Positions 43,712 through 51,784 of a stretch of DNA of 64,000 nt are shown here, one piece after another; position 1 is the first letter of the stretch, and each line of letters starts with the position of its first letter. The notes beneath the pieces were generated by a model, which was given only the letters and a program-made list of their open reading frames with translations, made no database searches and was not told where the DNA came from. Position numbers and translations under genes: made by a program. Source of the stretch: Paenibacillus sp. FSL M7-0420 (lineage in GTDB: Bacteria > Bacillota > Bacilli > Paenibacillales > Paenibacillaceae); NCBI RefSeq assembly GCF_038002345.1, contig NZ_JBBOCJ010000001.1, positions 2,480,001-2,544,000 on the forward strand, written 5' to 3'.

Positions 43712-44401
43712 ATGGCAGAACTCTATTATATTAATATCGAAGACCCCATAAGTGCTGATGATTATCAGACGTTACTGGGCACATGTGCTTCAGACAAAAG
43801 GGAAGCCTTACACAAATTCAGGTTTGAGGCAGACCGGAAAAGAAGCTTGTACGGGGAAGTGCTGGCCAGATTCATGATCGCCAAGAAAACCGGAGTTACG
43901 ATGAAAGACATTGAATTTGACAAAAATTCATACGGAAAACCTTATGTAAAGGATCAGAATGAGGTATTTTACAATATATCTCATTCTGGAAAGTATGTAG
44001 TCTGCGGATTGGATACTGAGGATATTGGCATAGATATTGAAGAAATCCGGGACATCGACTTGGATATTGCTAAACGCTTCTTCCATGTCAAAGAGTATGA
44101 GGATATCATTTCTCGGGAAATAAGAGAGCAGGTTCATTCGCTGTATGATTTCTGGACGTTAAAAGAAAGTTATATTAAGTTTTTGGGCGTCGGGCTGAGT
44201 AAGCCGCTGAACTCATTTTATTTCATGATTAACGGAGAATCCGTACAGCTCTGCTCCCAAGAAGACCATACAGTTTATTTTAACCGTTACTTGCTGCAGG
44301 ATAATTACAGGCTTGCCGTTTGTGTAAGCACACCTGATCAGATCCATATGGAAAAAATATCACTTCATGACCTTGTAGCCTATATTAAGAGTGAAAGTTA
44401 A
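43712..44401 (+). CDS. Sfp-type 4'-phosphopantetheinyl transferase
   Basis: This enzyme transfers the phosphopantetheine arm of CoA to the serines of the cluster's carrier domains. It is 230 residues, matching Sfp (about 225). The key motifs are present: the RFRFEADRKRSL-type N-terminal segment, FYNISHSGKYVV, the magnesium-binding GIDIEEI near residue 110, and FWTLKESYIKFLG near residue 150 (the WxxKESxxK signature). ATG 43712 is chosen because the family's N-terminus starts there; the open frame upstream is merely an overlap with the permease gene in another frame. The ribosome binding site (AGGATAGGA) is moderate. Seven carrier domains are encoded in this cluster, so a dedicated activating enzyme fits. 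Confidence 0.93.
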   Translation: MAELYYINIEDPISADDYQTLLGTCASDKREALHKFRFEADRKRSLYGEVLARFMIAKKTGVTMKDIEFDKNSYGKPYVKDQNEVFYNISHSGKYVVCGLDTEDIGIDIEEIRDIDLDIAKRFFHVKEYEDIISREIREQVHSLYDFWTLKESYIKFLGVGLSKPLNSFYFMINGESVQLCSQEDHTVYFNRYLLQDNYRLAVCVSTPDQIHMEKISLHDLVAYIKSES

Positions 44402-44430
44402 TGGATAAAATCTGGTAAGGAGTCCCTGGC

Positions 44431-44967
44431 ATGAAGAAAATAGTTGCGATTTCCGGAGCATTAAGCACTTTGTTTTTTTTGATACATCTTATAGTGGCCT
44501 GTATCTATTACGCAGGAATCATGCCGTATGGATATATTCATATGACCATCGGCGGAATTCTGTCCATTGTCATGTCCGTCCATATGCTTTCCGCGATCTT
44601 CCTGATGGTGAAAAATCGCCAAAGGGATAAACAAGCCAAGCAATATCCGCAGCTCAATATGGGCACTGTAATCCAGTCCGCAACGGGTATTTTCACAGGG
44701 ATATTTTTATTGGTGCATATCCTGGTGATTGAATTAAGTAAACGGATAGACGGGACTATGTTTAATATTATTTATGTTTCAGCAGAGTTTTTGTTTCTCT
44801 TAACTGTAGGTCTGCATATGGCCATCAGTGTGCCCAAACTCTTTATATCCATGGGAGTCATTAAAAAACGGGAGCATTACCCGCTCTTCATCAGAGGGAC
44901 CTATGTCTTCTTAGCCTTGGTGCTGGTGATGTATATGGGGTCCCAAATTATGTTTTGGGCAGCATAG
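44431..44967 (+). CDS. Succinate dehydrogenase/fumarate reductase-type cytochrome b subunit
   Basis: A 178-residue membrane protein with five predicted helices, first in a C-A-B gene order like the sdhCAB operon of Bacillus. Histidines at about 19, 51, 96 and 129 fall in or next to the first four helices, the pattern expected for a di-haem cytochrome b anchor; Bacillus SdhC is about 202 residues with four haem ligands. The overall sequence is divergent and the assignment rests partly on the two genes that follow. It would anchor the flavoprotein and iron-sulfur subunits to the membrane and exchange electrons with menaquinone. It starts 29 bp after the phosphopantetheinyl transferase gene with AAGGAG upstream, so it looks like part of the cluster transcript. 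Confidence 0.78.
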   Translation: MKKIVAISGALSTLFFLIHLIVACIYYAGIMPYGYIHMTIGGILSIVMSVHMLSAIFLMVKNRQRDKQAKQYPQLNMGTVIQSATGIFTGIFLLVHILVIELSKRIDGTMFNIIYVSAEFLFLLTVGLHMAISVPKLFISMGVIKKREHYPLFIRGTYVFLALVLVMYMGSQIMFWAA

Positions 44968-45019
44968 ACAGCCGGGTGAAGCTGTTGTCTGAGGGAGAGA
45001 GAGGAGTGTCAACATTCGG

Positions 45020-46675
45020 ATGAAGAATATACTTGTAATGGGCAGCGGCCTGGCCGGAATGACGGCAGCGCTGAAGCTTGTGGAAGAAGGAGCAGCTGTT
45101 ACCTTGGTGTCACCGGCGTATTCAGAGAGAGCGCAGTCTGTAATGGCCATGGGCGGAATTAATGCTGCCCTGAATACCAAACAAGAAGATGATTCGATAG
45201 ATGAGCATTTTGCGGATACCATGCGGGGAGGCAGTGAGCTTAATGACCCTGAAGCCGTGGCTAATCTGGTACGGAGGGCTCCGGAGATCATCCGCTGGCT
45301 TGAAGAAATCGGTGTGAATTTCACCCGGGATGAGAAGGGCAGAGTGGATTTACGGAATTTCGGCGGTCAAAAAAAGAAACGTACTGCCTACGCGGGTGCG
45401 CGTACCGGTAAACAAATTGCCACAGCTATTATCGCAAAATGCCGGAAATATGAAGCTGCTGGCCAAATCAAGCGGCTGACGGGCTGGAGATTCCACTCCC
45501 TATTAATAGAGGGCCAGGAATGTGCGGGTGCTGTTCTGCTGCACGAAAACACGAACGAATTGAAAAGCCTGGTTGCCGATGCAGTGATTATGGCCGTCGG
45601 AGGGCCGAATGGCGTTTTCGGAAAAACTACCGGCTCCAGATTAAATGATGGCTATGCCGCGGGAATGCTGCTTGAACAAGGGGTCGAATTTTCCAATCTG
45701 GAGATGATTCAATATCATCCTACAACAGTACATACCCCTTCCAAACGTATGCTGATTACGGAGGCTGCACGTGGCGTCGGAGGAAGATTGTATGTCATCA
45801 GAGAGGGGCAGCCCTGGTACTTCATGGAGGAGTGGTTTCCGGGATATGGGGCATTAATGCCGCGTGATGTGGTGAGTCAGAGTATCTATAAAGTATGTAA
45901 TGAGATGAAGCTGGGCATTAACGGGAGCCAGGAGGTTTATTTGGATGTCTCTCATCTGTCCCCGGAAATTATTGATGTACAGTTAGACGAAGTTGTCAGC
46001 ATCTGTTCGAAATTCTTAAAGGTCAACCCGTATAAGGAACCCATTCCGGTTGCTCCAGGGATTCATTACTTTATGGGGGGAATCAAGACGGATAAGAATC
46101 ACACAACGAATCTGGCGAGACTTTTTGCCGCAGGAGAATGCTCCGCTCAATATCATGGGGCAAACAGACTGGGCGGAAATTCGCTATTAGGCGCGATTTG
46201 TGGAGGATGGGTTGCAGCCGAAAGCTCTCTAAGGGTCGGCCCAATGGATACTGCTGCCGCAGACAAAATAGGTGAACAGCAGCTGGAGACAGCAAATCAG
46301 GAGCTGCAGCATTGGGAGAAGAGGGCGAACACTTCTATAAAAGGCTATGTTCAGATCAAACAAGAATTATCAGAGCTTATGTATGGCGCCATGGGTATAT
46401 ATAGAAAAGAGAGACAGCTGCTTGAAGCGAAAAAAAGGCTGGAGGAAATGAACAACGACAGCGCAGAGTCATGGTATCATCATCATTTTTATGAATACAA
46501 AACTTTATCAGCCAATATTGTATTGGCAAGGGGAATGGTCGAGTCGGCATTGGCCAGAAAAGAGAGCCGGGGGGCACATCAGAGAATCGATTATAGTGAA
46601 AAAAATGATAAACAATTCAAGAAATCTACGAATGCAGTATTTCTGAATAATAGTATCTGCATTGAGTTTAATTAA
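45020..46675 (+). CDS. Succinate dehydrogenase/fumarate reductase-type flavoprotein subunit lacking the flavin-linking His
   Basis: A 551-residue FAD protein of the SdhA/FrdA/NadB family. It shows the nucleotide-binding GSGLAG (8-13), the second motif MAMGGINAAL, the active-site YHPTTVH near 235, TEAARGVGG, PRDVVSQS with the catalytic Arg, HYFMGGI near 350 and RLGGNSLLGA near 390, ending with ESRGAHQRIDY. In succinate dehydrogenases the sequence RSHxVxAxGG carries the His that binds FAD covalently. Here the same place reads RAQSVMAMGG, so His is Gln39 and the FAD is probably non-covalent. That usually favours fumarate reduction or another substrate over succinate oxidation. The ATG is 13 bp from GAGGAG, rather far, but no alternative start exists in frame. 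Neighbouring genes supply the membrane and iron-sulfur subunits. Confidence 0.88.
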   Translation: MKNILVMGSGLAGMTAALKLVEEGAAVTLVSPAYSERAQSVMAMGGINAALNTKQEDDSIDEHFADTMRGGSELNDPEAVANLVRRAPEIIRWLEEIGVNFTRDEKGRVDLRNFGGQKKKRTAYAGARTGKQIATAIIAKCRKYEAAGQIKRLTGWRFHSLLIEGQECAGAVLLHENTNELKSLVADAVIMAVGGPNGVFGKTTGSRLNDGYAAGMLLEQGVEFSNLEMIQYHPTTVHTPSKRMLITEAARGVGGRLYVIREGQPWYFMEEWFPGYGALMPRDVVSQSIYKVCNEMKLGINGSQEVYLDVSHLSPEIIDVQLDEVVSICSKFLKVNPYKEPIPVAPGIHYFMGGIKTDKNHTTNLARLFAAGECSAQYHGANRLGGNSLLGAICGGWVAAESSLRVGPMDTAAADKIGEQQLETANQELQHWEKRANTSIKGYVQIKQELSELMYGAMGIYRKERQLLEAKKRLEEMNNDSAESWYHHHFYEYKTLSANIVLARGMVESALARKESRGAHQRIDYSEKNDKQFKKSTNAVFLNNSICIEFN

Positions 46676-46691
46676 GAAAAGAGGCAGTACT

Positions 46692-47402
46692 ATGAGTATC
46701 AGGATTAATATCAAGCGGCAGGAAGATGCAATGAAGGAAGCATACTGGCAGAATTTTGAATATTCGGGTGAATTACATGTATCCATAGGGACTCTAATTA
46801 ATAATCTGAATAGTGAAATGCTGGAAAGGGACGAGGGAGAACGGCCGATACGCTGGGACTGCAGCTGTGAACAGGGACTGTGCGGAGCATGTGCAATGGT
46901 GGTTAATGAGAAGCCGGTACTGTCCTGCCAATTATTTTGCGATGATCTGGTACAAGAGAACAATGAAATTACGATTCATCCCCTAAGTAAATTCCCGGTC
47001 ATAAGCGATTTGGCAGTGGATCGGAGTCAAATGTTTGAAGTGATGAAGGACATGAAGCTATGGCTGGAAGAGCCGGCAAAGGTTAGAACCGCCAATTTAA
47101 CGCTGCAATATGAAGTGTCCCAATGCCTGATGTGCGGCAGTTGTCTGGAGGTCTGCCCCAATTATAGCCTGGGTGAATTATTTACTGGAATGTCCTCCGC
47201 GATGTCGATGACTAATCTGACATTATTAAGTGAGGACAAAGCCTATAAAAAACAATATACCCAAAGAGTATATGATGGCTGTTCCAAATCTCTTGCCTGC
47301 CAGGAGGTTTGCCCCATGGACATTCCGATTGTGGAGGCGATCTCCAAAATGAATAGAGTATCGGTCTGGGGAATGTGGAATATGTTTGGGAAGCATGGAT
47401 AA
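46692..47402 (+). CDS. Succinate dehydrogenase/fumarate reductase-type iron-sulfur subunit
   Basis: A 236-residue iron-sulfur protein that passes electrons between the flavoprotein and the membrane cytochrome b. The [2Fe-2S] site is CEQGLCGAC plus a Cys 12 residues on (LSC), near residues 57-76. The [4Fe-4S] site is CLMCGSCLEVCP near 145, and the [3Fe-4S] site is built from CSKSLACQEVCPMDIP near 205. All expected cysteines are present, so the electron path is intact. ATG 46692 follows AAGAGG; a longer frame from 46662 would be mostly within the end of the flavoprotein gene's region and is not preferred. It is the last gene of the long same-strand cluster run; the next gene lies 50 bp on and belongs to a different family. 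Confidence 0.9.
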   Translation: MSIRINIKRQEDAMKEAYWQNFEYSGELHVSIGTLINNLNSEMLERDEGERPIRWDCSCEQGLCGACAMVVNEKPVLSCQLFCDDLVQENNEITIHPLSKFPVISDLAVDRSQMFEVMKDMKLWLEEPAKVRTANLTLQYEVSQCLMCGSCLEVCPNYSLGELFTGMSSAMSMTNLTLLSEDKAYKKQYTQRVYDGCSKSLACQEVCPMDIPIVEAISKMNRVSVWGMWNMFGKHG

Positions 47403-47452
47403 GATGAAACTGATGAATGACATTACCAAACTACGATAGCGGAGGACACACC

Positions 47453-47941
47453 ATGAAACAGCTCTACATCAAGCAAAAGGTATCCAGCATAGGCGAGAAG
47501 TTCACGGTGAAGGATGAGCGGGAACAGGATGTGTATTACGTGGAGGGCAGCTTCATGCGGATTCCAAAGACCTTCTCGATTATGAATGCAGGCGGAAGGG
47601 AAGTTGCACAGATTACGAAGAAGGTGTTCAGCTTCCTGCCCAAGTTCTTCGTGGAAGCGGATGGCCGTGAGGTGCTCACCATTAAGAAGGAGCTGTCGTT
47701 CTTCAAGGCGCGCTATTCGATAGATTCGGCGGATATTGAGGTGCACGGGAACTGGTGGGATATGGATTTCCAGGTCTTGCAGCGCGGGACGGTCGTAGGG
47801 GAAGTGAGCAAGAAGTGGTTCACCTGGGGCGACAGCTACAGTGTTGAGGTGTTGAATGAGGAGCTGGAGGCGATCATCATCGCGATTGTAGTCGCTATTG
47901 ATTGTGTGAAAAGTGATGAAGCCTCGGCTTCTAATCAGTAG
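47453..47941 (+). CDS. LURP-one-related protein (YxjI-like)
   Basis: A 163-residue protein with the repeated beta-strand pattern of the LURP-one-related/Tubby-like family: MKQLYIKQKVSSIGEKFTV, then DVYYVEGSF, FSIMNAGGREVAQI, FFVEADGREVLTI and GEVSKKWFTWGDSYSVEV. Function in bacteria is not established; the fold can bind membranes or act as a scaffold. ATG 47453 has GGAGG 7 bp upstream. There is no terminator between the iron-sulfur gene and this one, so it may be read through from the cluster, but codon and base usage look like the G+C-richer flank rather than the cluster. A strong terminator follows 22 bp after the stop. Confidence 0.85.
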   Translation: MKQLYIKQKVSSIGEKFTVKDEREQDVYYVEGSFMRIPKTFSIMNAGGREVAQITKKVFSFLPKFFVEADGREVLTIKKELSFFKARYSIDSADIEVHGNWWDMDFQVLQRGTVVGEVSKKWFTWGDSYSVEVLNEELEAIIIAIVVAIDCVKSDEASASNQ

Positions 47942-47963
47942 CGATTAACAATCCTTTCAATTA

Positions 47964-47990
47964 GACCCTCTCCGGGCGGAGAGGGTCTTT
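47964..47990 (+). terminator. Intrinsic terminator after the LURP-one-like gene
   Basis: GACCCTCTCC and GGAGAGGGTC form a perfect 10-bp stem around GGGC, followed by a short T run (TTT). It is the first hairpin terminator after the biosynthetic run and may end the whole cluster transcript. On the other strand it could also serve the AraC gene ending at 48122, but there the T run is poor. Confidence 0.8.
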
Positions 47991-48121
47991 GACATGCACG
48001 GGCAAGGTGCGCTGCAGGATCACGAGTTCGCCCCGGTGCTGGCCAAGTGCTGGCGGCCGTGTGCCGGCAAGTATTATGATCTGGTCTGCGTAACGGCCGG
48101 AATTCCCGACAGGCTCTGGAG

Positions 48122-48901
48122 TTACGGCGGCGAAGCCCCGGCCTTGGCCTGCCGCTGGTAATTTCGCGGTGTATACCCGGTCACCTGCTTGAATTGCCGG
48201 CAGAAATGCTCCACATTCGGATAGCCGCACCGTGCTGCAATATCAGCGGTGCTCTCTGTGCTGTGGATGAGGTATTCCTTGGCCATGCGGATGCGGCTGT
48301 TAATGACATCCTCCATACAGGAGAATCCGAAGGTTTTTTTGTAGATATTCTGAAGATAGCCTGAACTGATCTCCAGCACACCGGCCATTCTGGCTACGGT
48401 CCAGTACTCCCCGGGATTGGTCTGAATGGACGTGCGCAGCTTCAGCAGCTTGTAATATTGCGGGGTAATATTGTCCTGGAAATAGGATTCCCACAGCTTG
48501 TTGAACAGCGCGCGCAGGAGCAGATCGATGGAAGAGGACTTACAGTCGCCGCCCATATGATGCTCGGTGGCCAGCAGCTCAAGCAGCTTTTGGCAATAGT
48601 CAGGGTCGCTAAGCGCAAAAGGAATGCCCAAGGGAAGCGGTGATTCCGTAATATAAGGCTCACTTGATTCAAAACGAATCCAGTCATTGATGAACTGGCC
48701 GGCGCAGGCCTGATAATAGACCTTCTGCTGCGGCTGGTAGAGAACTACGCTGTGCGCAGGGTATTGCTTGAGTCCGCCTTGCACCCAGAATAGCGCCGGA
48801 GTCTTGGTAATGACCAGGAGCCAATGCGCACCGGCGGGAACATCTACAACGAAATTCGAAGCGTGTGTCGTATTGCACTCGACATAGTGTATAAGGGCCA
48901 T
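48122..48901 (-). CDS. AraC-family transcriptional regulator
   Basis: A 259-residue regulator. The N-terminal half (about 1-130) is a cupin-like ligand-binding domain (VVDVPAGAHWLLVITKTPALF). The C-terminal 100 residues hold two helix-turn-helix motifs of the AraC/XylS class (WTVARMAGVLEISSGYLQNI and ADIAARCGYPNVEHFCRQF, then TGYTPRNYQR). I chose the start at 48901 (MALIHYVE) because GGAGGAG lies 8 bp upstream of it; a further ATG at 48925 has no ribosome binding site. It is divergent from the sugar-transport operon that starts at 49071 and probably controls it in response to a sugar. The ligand is unknown. Confidence 0.9.
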   Translation of the reverse strand: MALIHYVECNTTHASNFVVDVPAGAHWLLVITKTPALFWVQGGLKQYPAHSVVLYQPQQKVYYQACAGQFINDWIRFESSEPYITESPLPLGIPFALSDPDYCQKLLELLATEHHMGGDCKSSSIDLLLRALFNKLWESYFQDNITPQYYKLLKLRTSIQTNPGEYWTVARMAGVLEISSGYLQNIYKKTFGFSCMEDVINSRIRMAKEYLIHSTESTADIAARCGYPNVEHFCRQFKQVTGYTPRNYQRQAKAGASPP

Positions 48902-48930
48902 TTCGGTTCTCCTCCCGGCAAACATGCTTA

Positions 48931-48939
48931 ATTATAGCA
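48931..48939 (-). promoter_or_regulatory. Extended -10 promoter for the AraC gene
   Basis: On the minus strand TGCTATAAT is a perfect extended -10 box. A TTGACA (minus strand, 48957-48962) lies upstream, but 20 bp away, which is too long for a standard pair, so the extended -10 probably does the work. It predicts a transcript start near 48924, just before the ribosome binding site of the gene starting at 48901. Confidence 0.6.
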
Positions 48940-48992
48940 TGGTTTTTTTGTGTTTTTGTCAATGCCGGATAAGTGAAGTAAAAATGTGAGCG

Positions 48993-49022
48993 TTGTCAAT
49001 AAATAGGTGTCTCCCCCATAAT
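48993..49022 (+). promoter_or_regulatory. Sigma-A promoter of the sugar ABC transporter operon
   Basis: TTGTCA (48993-48998) and CATAAT (49017-49022) are 18 bp apart. The predicted transcript start, near 49029, lies inside a catabolite-response-element-like sequence and about 40 bp before the start of the binding-protein gene. Confidence 0.55.
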
Positions 49023-49035
49023 GAAAGCGTAACCA
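49022..49035. promoter_or_regulatory. Candidate cre site (CcpA binding)
   Basis: TGAAAGCGTAACCA matches the consensus TGWAARCGYTWNCW at 13 of 14 positions. It overlaps the end of the -10 box and the predicted start point of the sugar transport operon, the arrangement expected for carbon catabolite repression. No site search could be run. Confidence 0.6.
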
Positions 49036-49070
49036 AATAATGACCACAAACATTGAACTGGGGGTTGACT

Positions 49071-50798
49071 ATGAACACAGGTACAAGAAAAGGTCCGGGC
49101 CTACTGAAGAGTACTTCCATCCTGTTGTTGTCTGCACTTCTACTGTCTGCATGCTCAGGCAAGCTGGAGTCTGGTAACAGCGGCAAGGAGGCGGCGGCCG
49201 GTAATGATCCGAAGCCAAGCGCAGCTGTAGATGAGAGTCCACTCGGCAAATACGATCCTCCGATTGAGGTGTCGTTCGTCAGAGATCTGGGCGATGTGGT
49301 AGAGAATAACGTGCTTGGCGTATTGAAGGATGAGACGATTGATAACAACCGCTGGACCAAGCTGTATGAGGATCAGCTCGGGATCAAGATTAAGTATAAC
49401 TGGATTGTAAAGGGCAGCCAGACCTCCGACCAATATCTCCAGAAGATTAACGTTACGTTGGCCTCCGGGGATCTGCCGGATGTAACGCCGGTCAACGCCA
49501 CCCAGCTGAAGCAATTGGCTGATTCGGACCAGATTGAGGATATGACGGCGTTATACGAAAAGTATGCTTCCCCATTCACCAAGAAGGTGCTGTCGGGAGA
49601 AGGCACGAGTGTGTTCGATGCGGCGACCTTTGACGGCAAGCTGATGGCTATCCCGAGCCTGGAATCCTCCATTGAACGCTCGATGTATATCTGGATCCGG
49701 ACCGACTGGCTGGAGAAGCTCGGTATGCAGCCGCCGAAGACGATGGCGGATGTCCTGGCGATCTCTGAAGCGTTCGCCGATAAGGACCCTGACGGTAACG
49801 GCAAGAAGGACACCTATGGCCTTGGCATCACCAAGGATCTGTGGGGCGGGGCGATGGGACTGGAAGGCTTCATGGCCGGGTATAATGCCTATCCGAATAT
49901 CTGGCTGGAGGATGAGAACGGCAAGCTGGTATACGGCAGTATTCAGCCGGAAGTGAAGAAAGCGCTCCAGGTGCTGCAGGATATGGCCAAGAAGGGCCAG
50001 CTGGACCAGGAATTCGGCGTCAAGGACGGAGGCAAGGTCTCCGAGCTGATCTCCGCCGGCAAGATCGGGATGGAATACGGCGAGCAGTGGAATTCCATCT
50101 GGCCGCTGCAGCTGAACCGAGACAATGATCCCAAGGCGCAGTGGCAGGCCTTCCCGATTGTCTCGGAATCGGGCGACACGCCGAAGGTGCCGCTGAAATT
50201 CAGCACGACCCGCTTTTTCGCGGTCAAGAAAGGCGCTGCCCATCCGGAAGCAGTGATCAAATTGTTCAACCTCCATCTGGAGAAGAATTGGGGCGAGACA
50301 GCCGAATTCGATAAATACTTTGCGCCGCCGGAAGCGGAGAGTGTCTGGCAGCTGTCTCCGGTAACGCCATATCCGGTAACGAAGAACGTAGACGCGTTCC
50401 GTGAGATTGATGCCGCCCGCAAGGCCGGTGACTTCTCGAAGCTGGTGGGGGAAGCTAAGACCATCCAGGAGAAGCTGGAATCGTATGCTTCAGGCACTTC
50501 GGAAGGCTTCGCCCTGTGGGGCTGGGAACGGATCTATGGCGAGCAGGGCTCCATGGGCATAGCCGACCAGTACATCAAGAATGAGCAGTTCATTCAGGAG
50601 AAGTTCGTCGGCGCTCCGACTCCGACCATGGTCGAGCGCAAGACAACGCTTGAGAAGCAGCAGAATGAAATGTTTGTCAAAATCATTCTGGGTGACCCTA
50701 TCGATAAGTTCGACCAGTTCGTGAAGGACTGGCAGAAGCTGGGCGGCGATCAAATTACGCAAGAGGTCAACGAATGGTACGCAGCGACTAAGAAATAA
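49071..50798 (+). CDS. Extracellular solute-binding lipoprotein, LplA-type
   Basis: This is the sugar-binding protein of a CUT1-like ABC importer. The 575-residue precursor has a lipoprotein signal: a basic N-terminus, a hydrophobic stretch, and the lipobox LLSAC with lipidated Cys28, followed by a flexible Gly/Ser/Ala linker. The mature part has the DPDGNGKKDTYGLG calcium-binding-like loop typical of the long Paenibacillus LplA/YtcQ proteins. ATG 49071 follows a GGGGG ribosome binding site. Two permeases (LplB- and YtcP-like) follow, with a YesM/YesN-type sensor pair after them. No ATPase is encoded here; these importers usually share an MsmK/MsmX-type ATPase from elsewhere. Nearby xylan-degrading enzymes suggest xylo-oligosaccharides as cargo. 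Confidence 0.93.
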   Translation: MNTGTRKGPGLLKSTSILLLSALLLSACSGKLESGNSGKEAAAGNDPKPSAAVDESPLGKYDPPIEVSFVRDLGDVVENNVLGVLKDETIDNNRWTKLYEDQLGIKIKYNWIVKGSQTSDQYLQKINVTLASGDLPDVTPVNATQLKQLADSDQIEDMTALYEKYASPFTKKVLSGEGTSVFDAATFDGKLMAIPSLESSIERSMYIWIRTDWLEKLGMQPPKTMADVLAISEAFADKDPDGNGKKDTYGLGITKDLWGGAMGLEGFMAGYNAYPNIWLEDENGKLVYGSIQPEVKKALQVLQDMAKKGQLDQEFGVKDGGKVSELISAGKIGMEYGEQWNSIWPLQLNRDNDPKAQWQAFPIVSESGDTPKVPLKFSTTRFFAVKKGAAHPEAVIKLFNLHLEKNWGETAEFDKYFAPPEAESVWQLSPVTPYPVTKNVDAFREIDAARKAGDFSKLVGEAKTIQEKLESYASGTSEGFALWGWERIYGEQGSMGIADQYIKNEQFIQEKFVGAPTPTMVERKTTLEKQQNEMFVKIILGDPIDKFDQFVKDWQKLGGDQITQEVNEWYAATKK

Positions 50799-50807
50799 GG
50801 CGCCCCT

Positions 50808-50836
50808 GGAGGAAGAAAACGACCTTTTCTTCCTCC
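50808..50836 (+). other. Intercistronic hairpin between binding protein and permease genes
   Basis: GGAGGAAGAAAA and TTTTCTTCCTCC form a perfect 12-bp stem with a CGACC loop, with no T run after it. It starts 10 bp after the binding-protein stop and ends 35 bp before the permease start. Such hairpins commonly protect the upstream mRNA so that more binding protein than permease is made; that role is inferred here. Confidence 0.65.
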
Positions 50837-50870
50837 ATTCCATTCTTGCCTGCAGATGTGGAGGATAACG

Positions 50871-51770
50871 ATGAGAACAAAACTGCGAAAAGAACTGCCG
50901 CTTCATTTGATGCTTTTGCCGGGACTGGTGATGATCATTCTGTTCTCCTACGTCCCCATGGCCGGTGTCATGATCGCGTTCCAGAAATTCATCCCTGCCA
51001 AGGGCTTGTTCGGGGATCAGAAGTGGGTGGGTCTGGATAACTTCGAATATGTGATGAACCTGCCAAGCTTCACACAGGTGCTGTGGAATACGCTGTTTAT
51101 TTCAAGTCTCAAGCTGATTCTGGGCCTGATTATTCCGCTGGTGTTCGCGATTCTGCTGAACGAGCTGGCCAGTAATGTAATCAAGCGTTCCGTACAGACA
51201 GCGATCTATCTGCCGTATTTCTTGTCCTGGGTCGTGCTTGGCGGCATCTTGATTGATATTCTGTCTCCATCGGGCGGGATTGTGAATGAATTCCTCGGAT
51301 GGTTCGGTGTCTCCAAGATATTCTTCCTCGGCGACAATGACTGGTTCCCCTTCACGCTGATTGCTTCGGATGTGTGGAAGAACTTCGGCTACGGCACGAT
51401 TGTATATCTGGCGGCCATAACGGGTATCGATCCCGGGTTATATGAAGCAGCTACCATTGACGGTGCGAACCGCTGGCACAAGACCTGGCATATTACCATT
51501 CCGGGCATCCGCATGGTCATCGTCCTGCTGTCGGTACTCAGTCTGGGACAGCTGTTGAATGCGGGCTTCGATCAGGTCTTCAATCTGTACAGTCCGCAGG
51601 TCTATGAGAGCGGGGATATCCTGGATACCTTCGTTTACCGGATCGGTCTGCTGGACGCACAGTACGGCGTAGCGACTGCCGTCGGCTTCTTTAAATCGAT
51701 CATATCGCTTACCTTAATTTCCAGCTCGTATTTCCTGGCTTACCGTTTCGCCAAATACCGGATTTTTTAG
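50871..51770 (+). CDS. Sugar ABC transporter permease, LplB-type
   Basis: A 299-residue inner permease of a carbohydrate importer with six predicted helices. The conserved EAA loop reads YEAATIDGANRWHKTWHITIP near residue 200. The N-terminal helix (PLHLMLLPGLVMIILFSYVP) is the usual LplB start. ATG 50871 has GGAGG 6 bp upstream and is preferred over ATG 50856. It pairs with the YtcP-type permease that follows 14 bp later, and works with the lipoprotein encoded upstream. Confidence 0.94.
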   Translation: MRTKLRKELPLHLMLLPGLVMIILFSYVPMAGVMIAFQKFIPAKGLFGDQKWVGLDNFEYVMNLPSFTQVLWNTLFISSLKLILGLIIPLVFAILLNELASNVIKRSVQTAIYLPYFLSWVVLGGILIDILSPSGGIVNEFLGWFGVSKIFFLGDNDWFPFTLIASDVWKNFGYGTIVYLAAITGIDPGLYEAATIDGANRWHKTWHITIPGIRMVIVLLSVLSLGQLLNAGFDQVFNLYSPQVYESGDILDTFVYRIGLLDAQYGVATAVGFFKSIISLTLISSSYFLAYRFAKYRIF

Positions 51771-51784
51771 AGGAGGGAGCTCCC

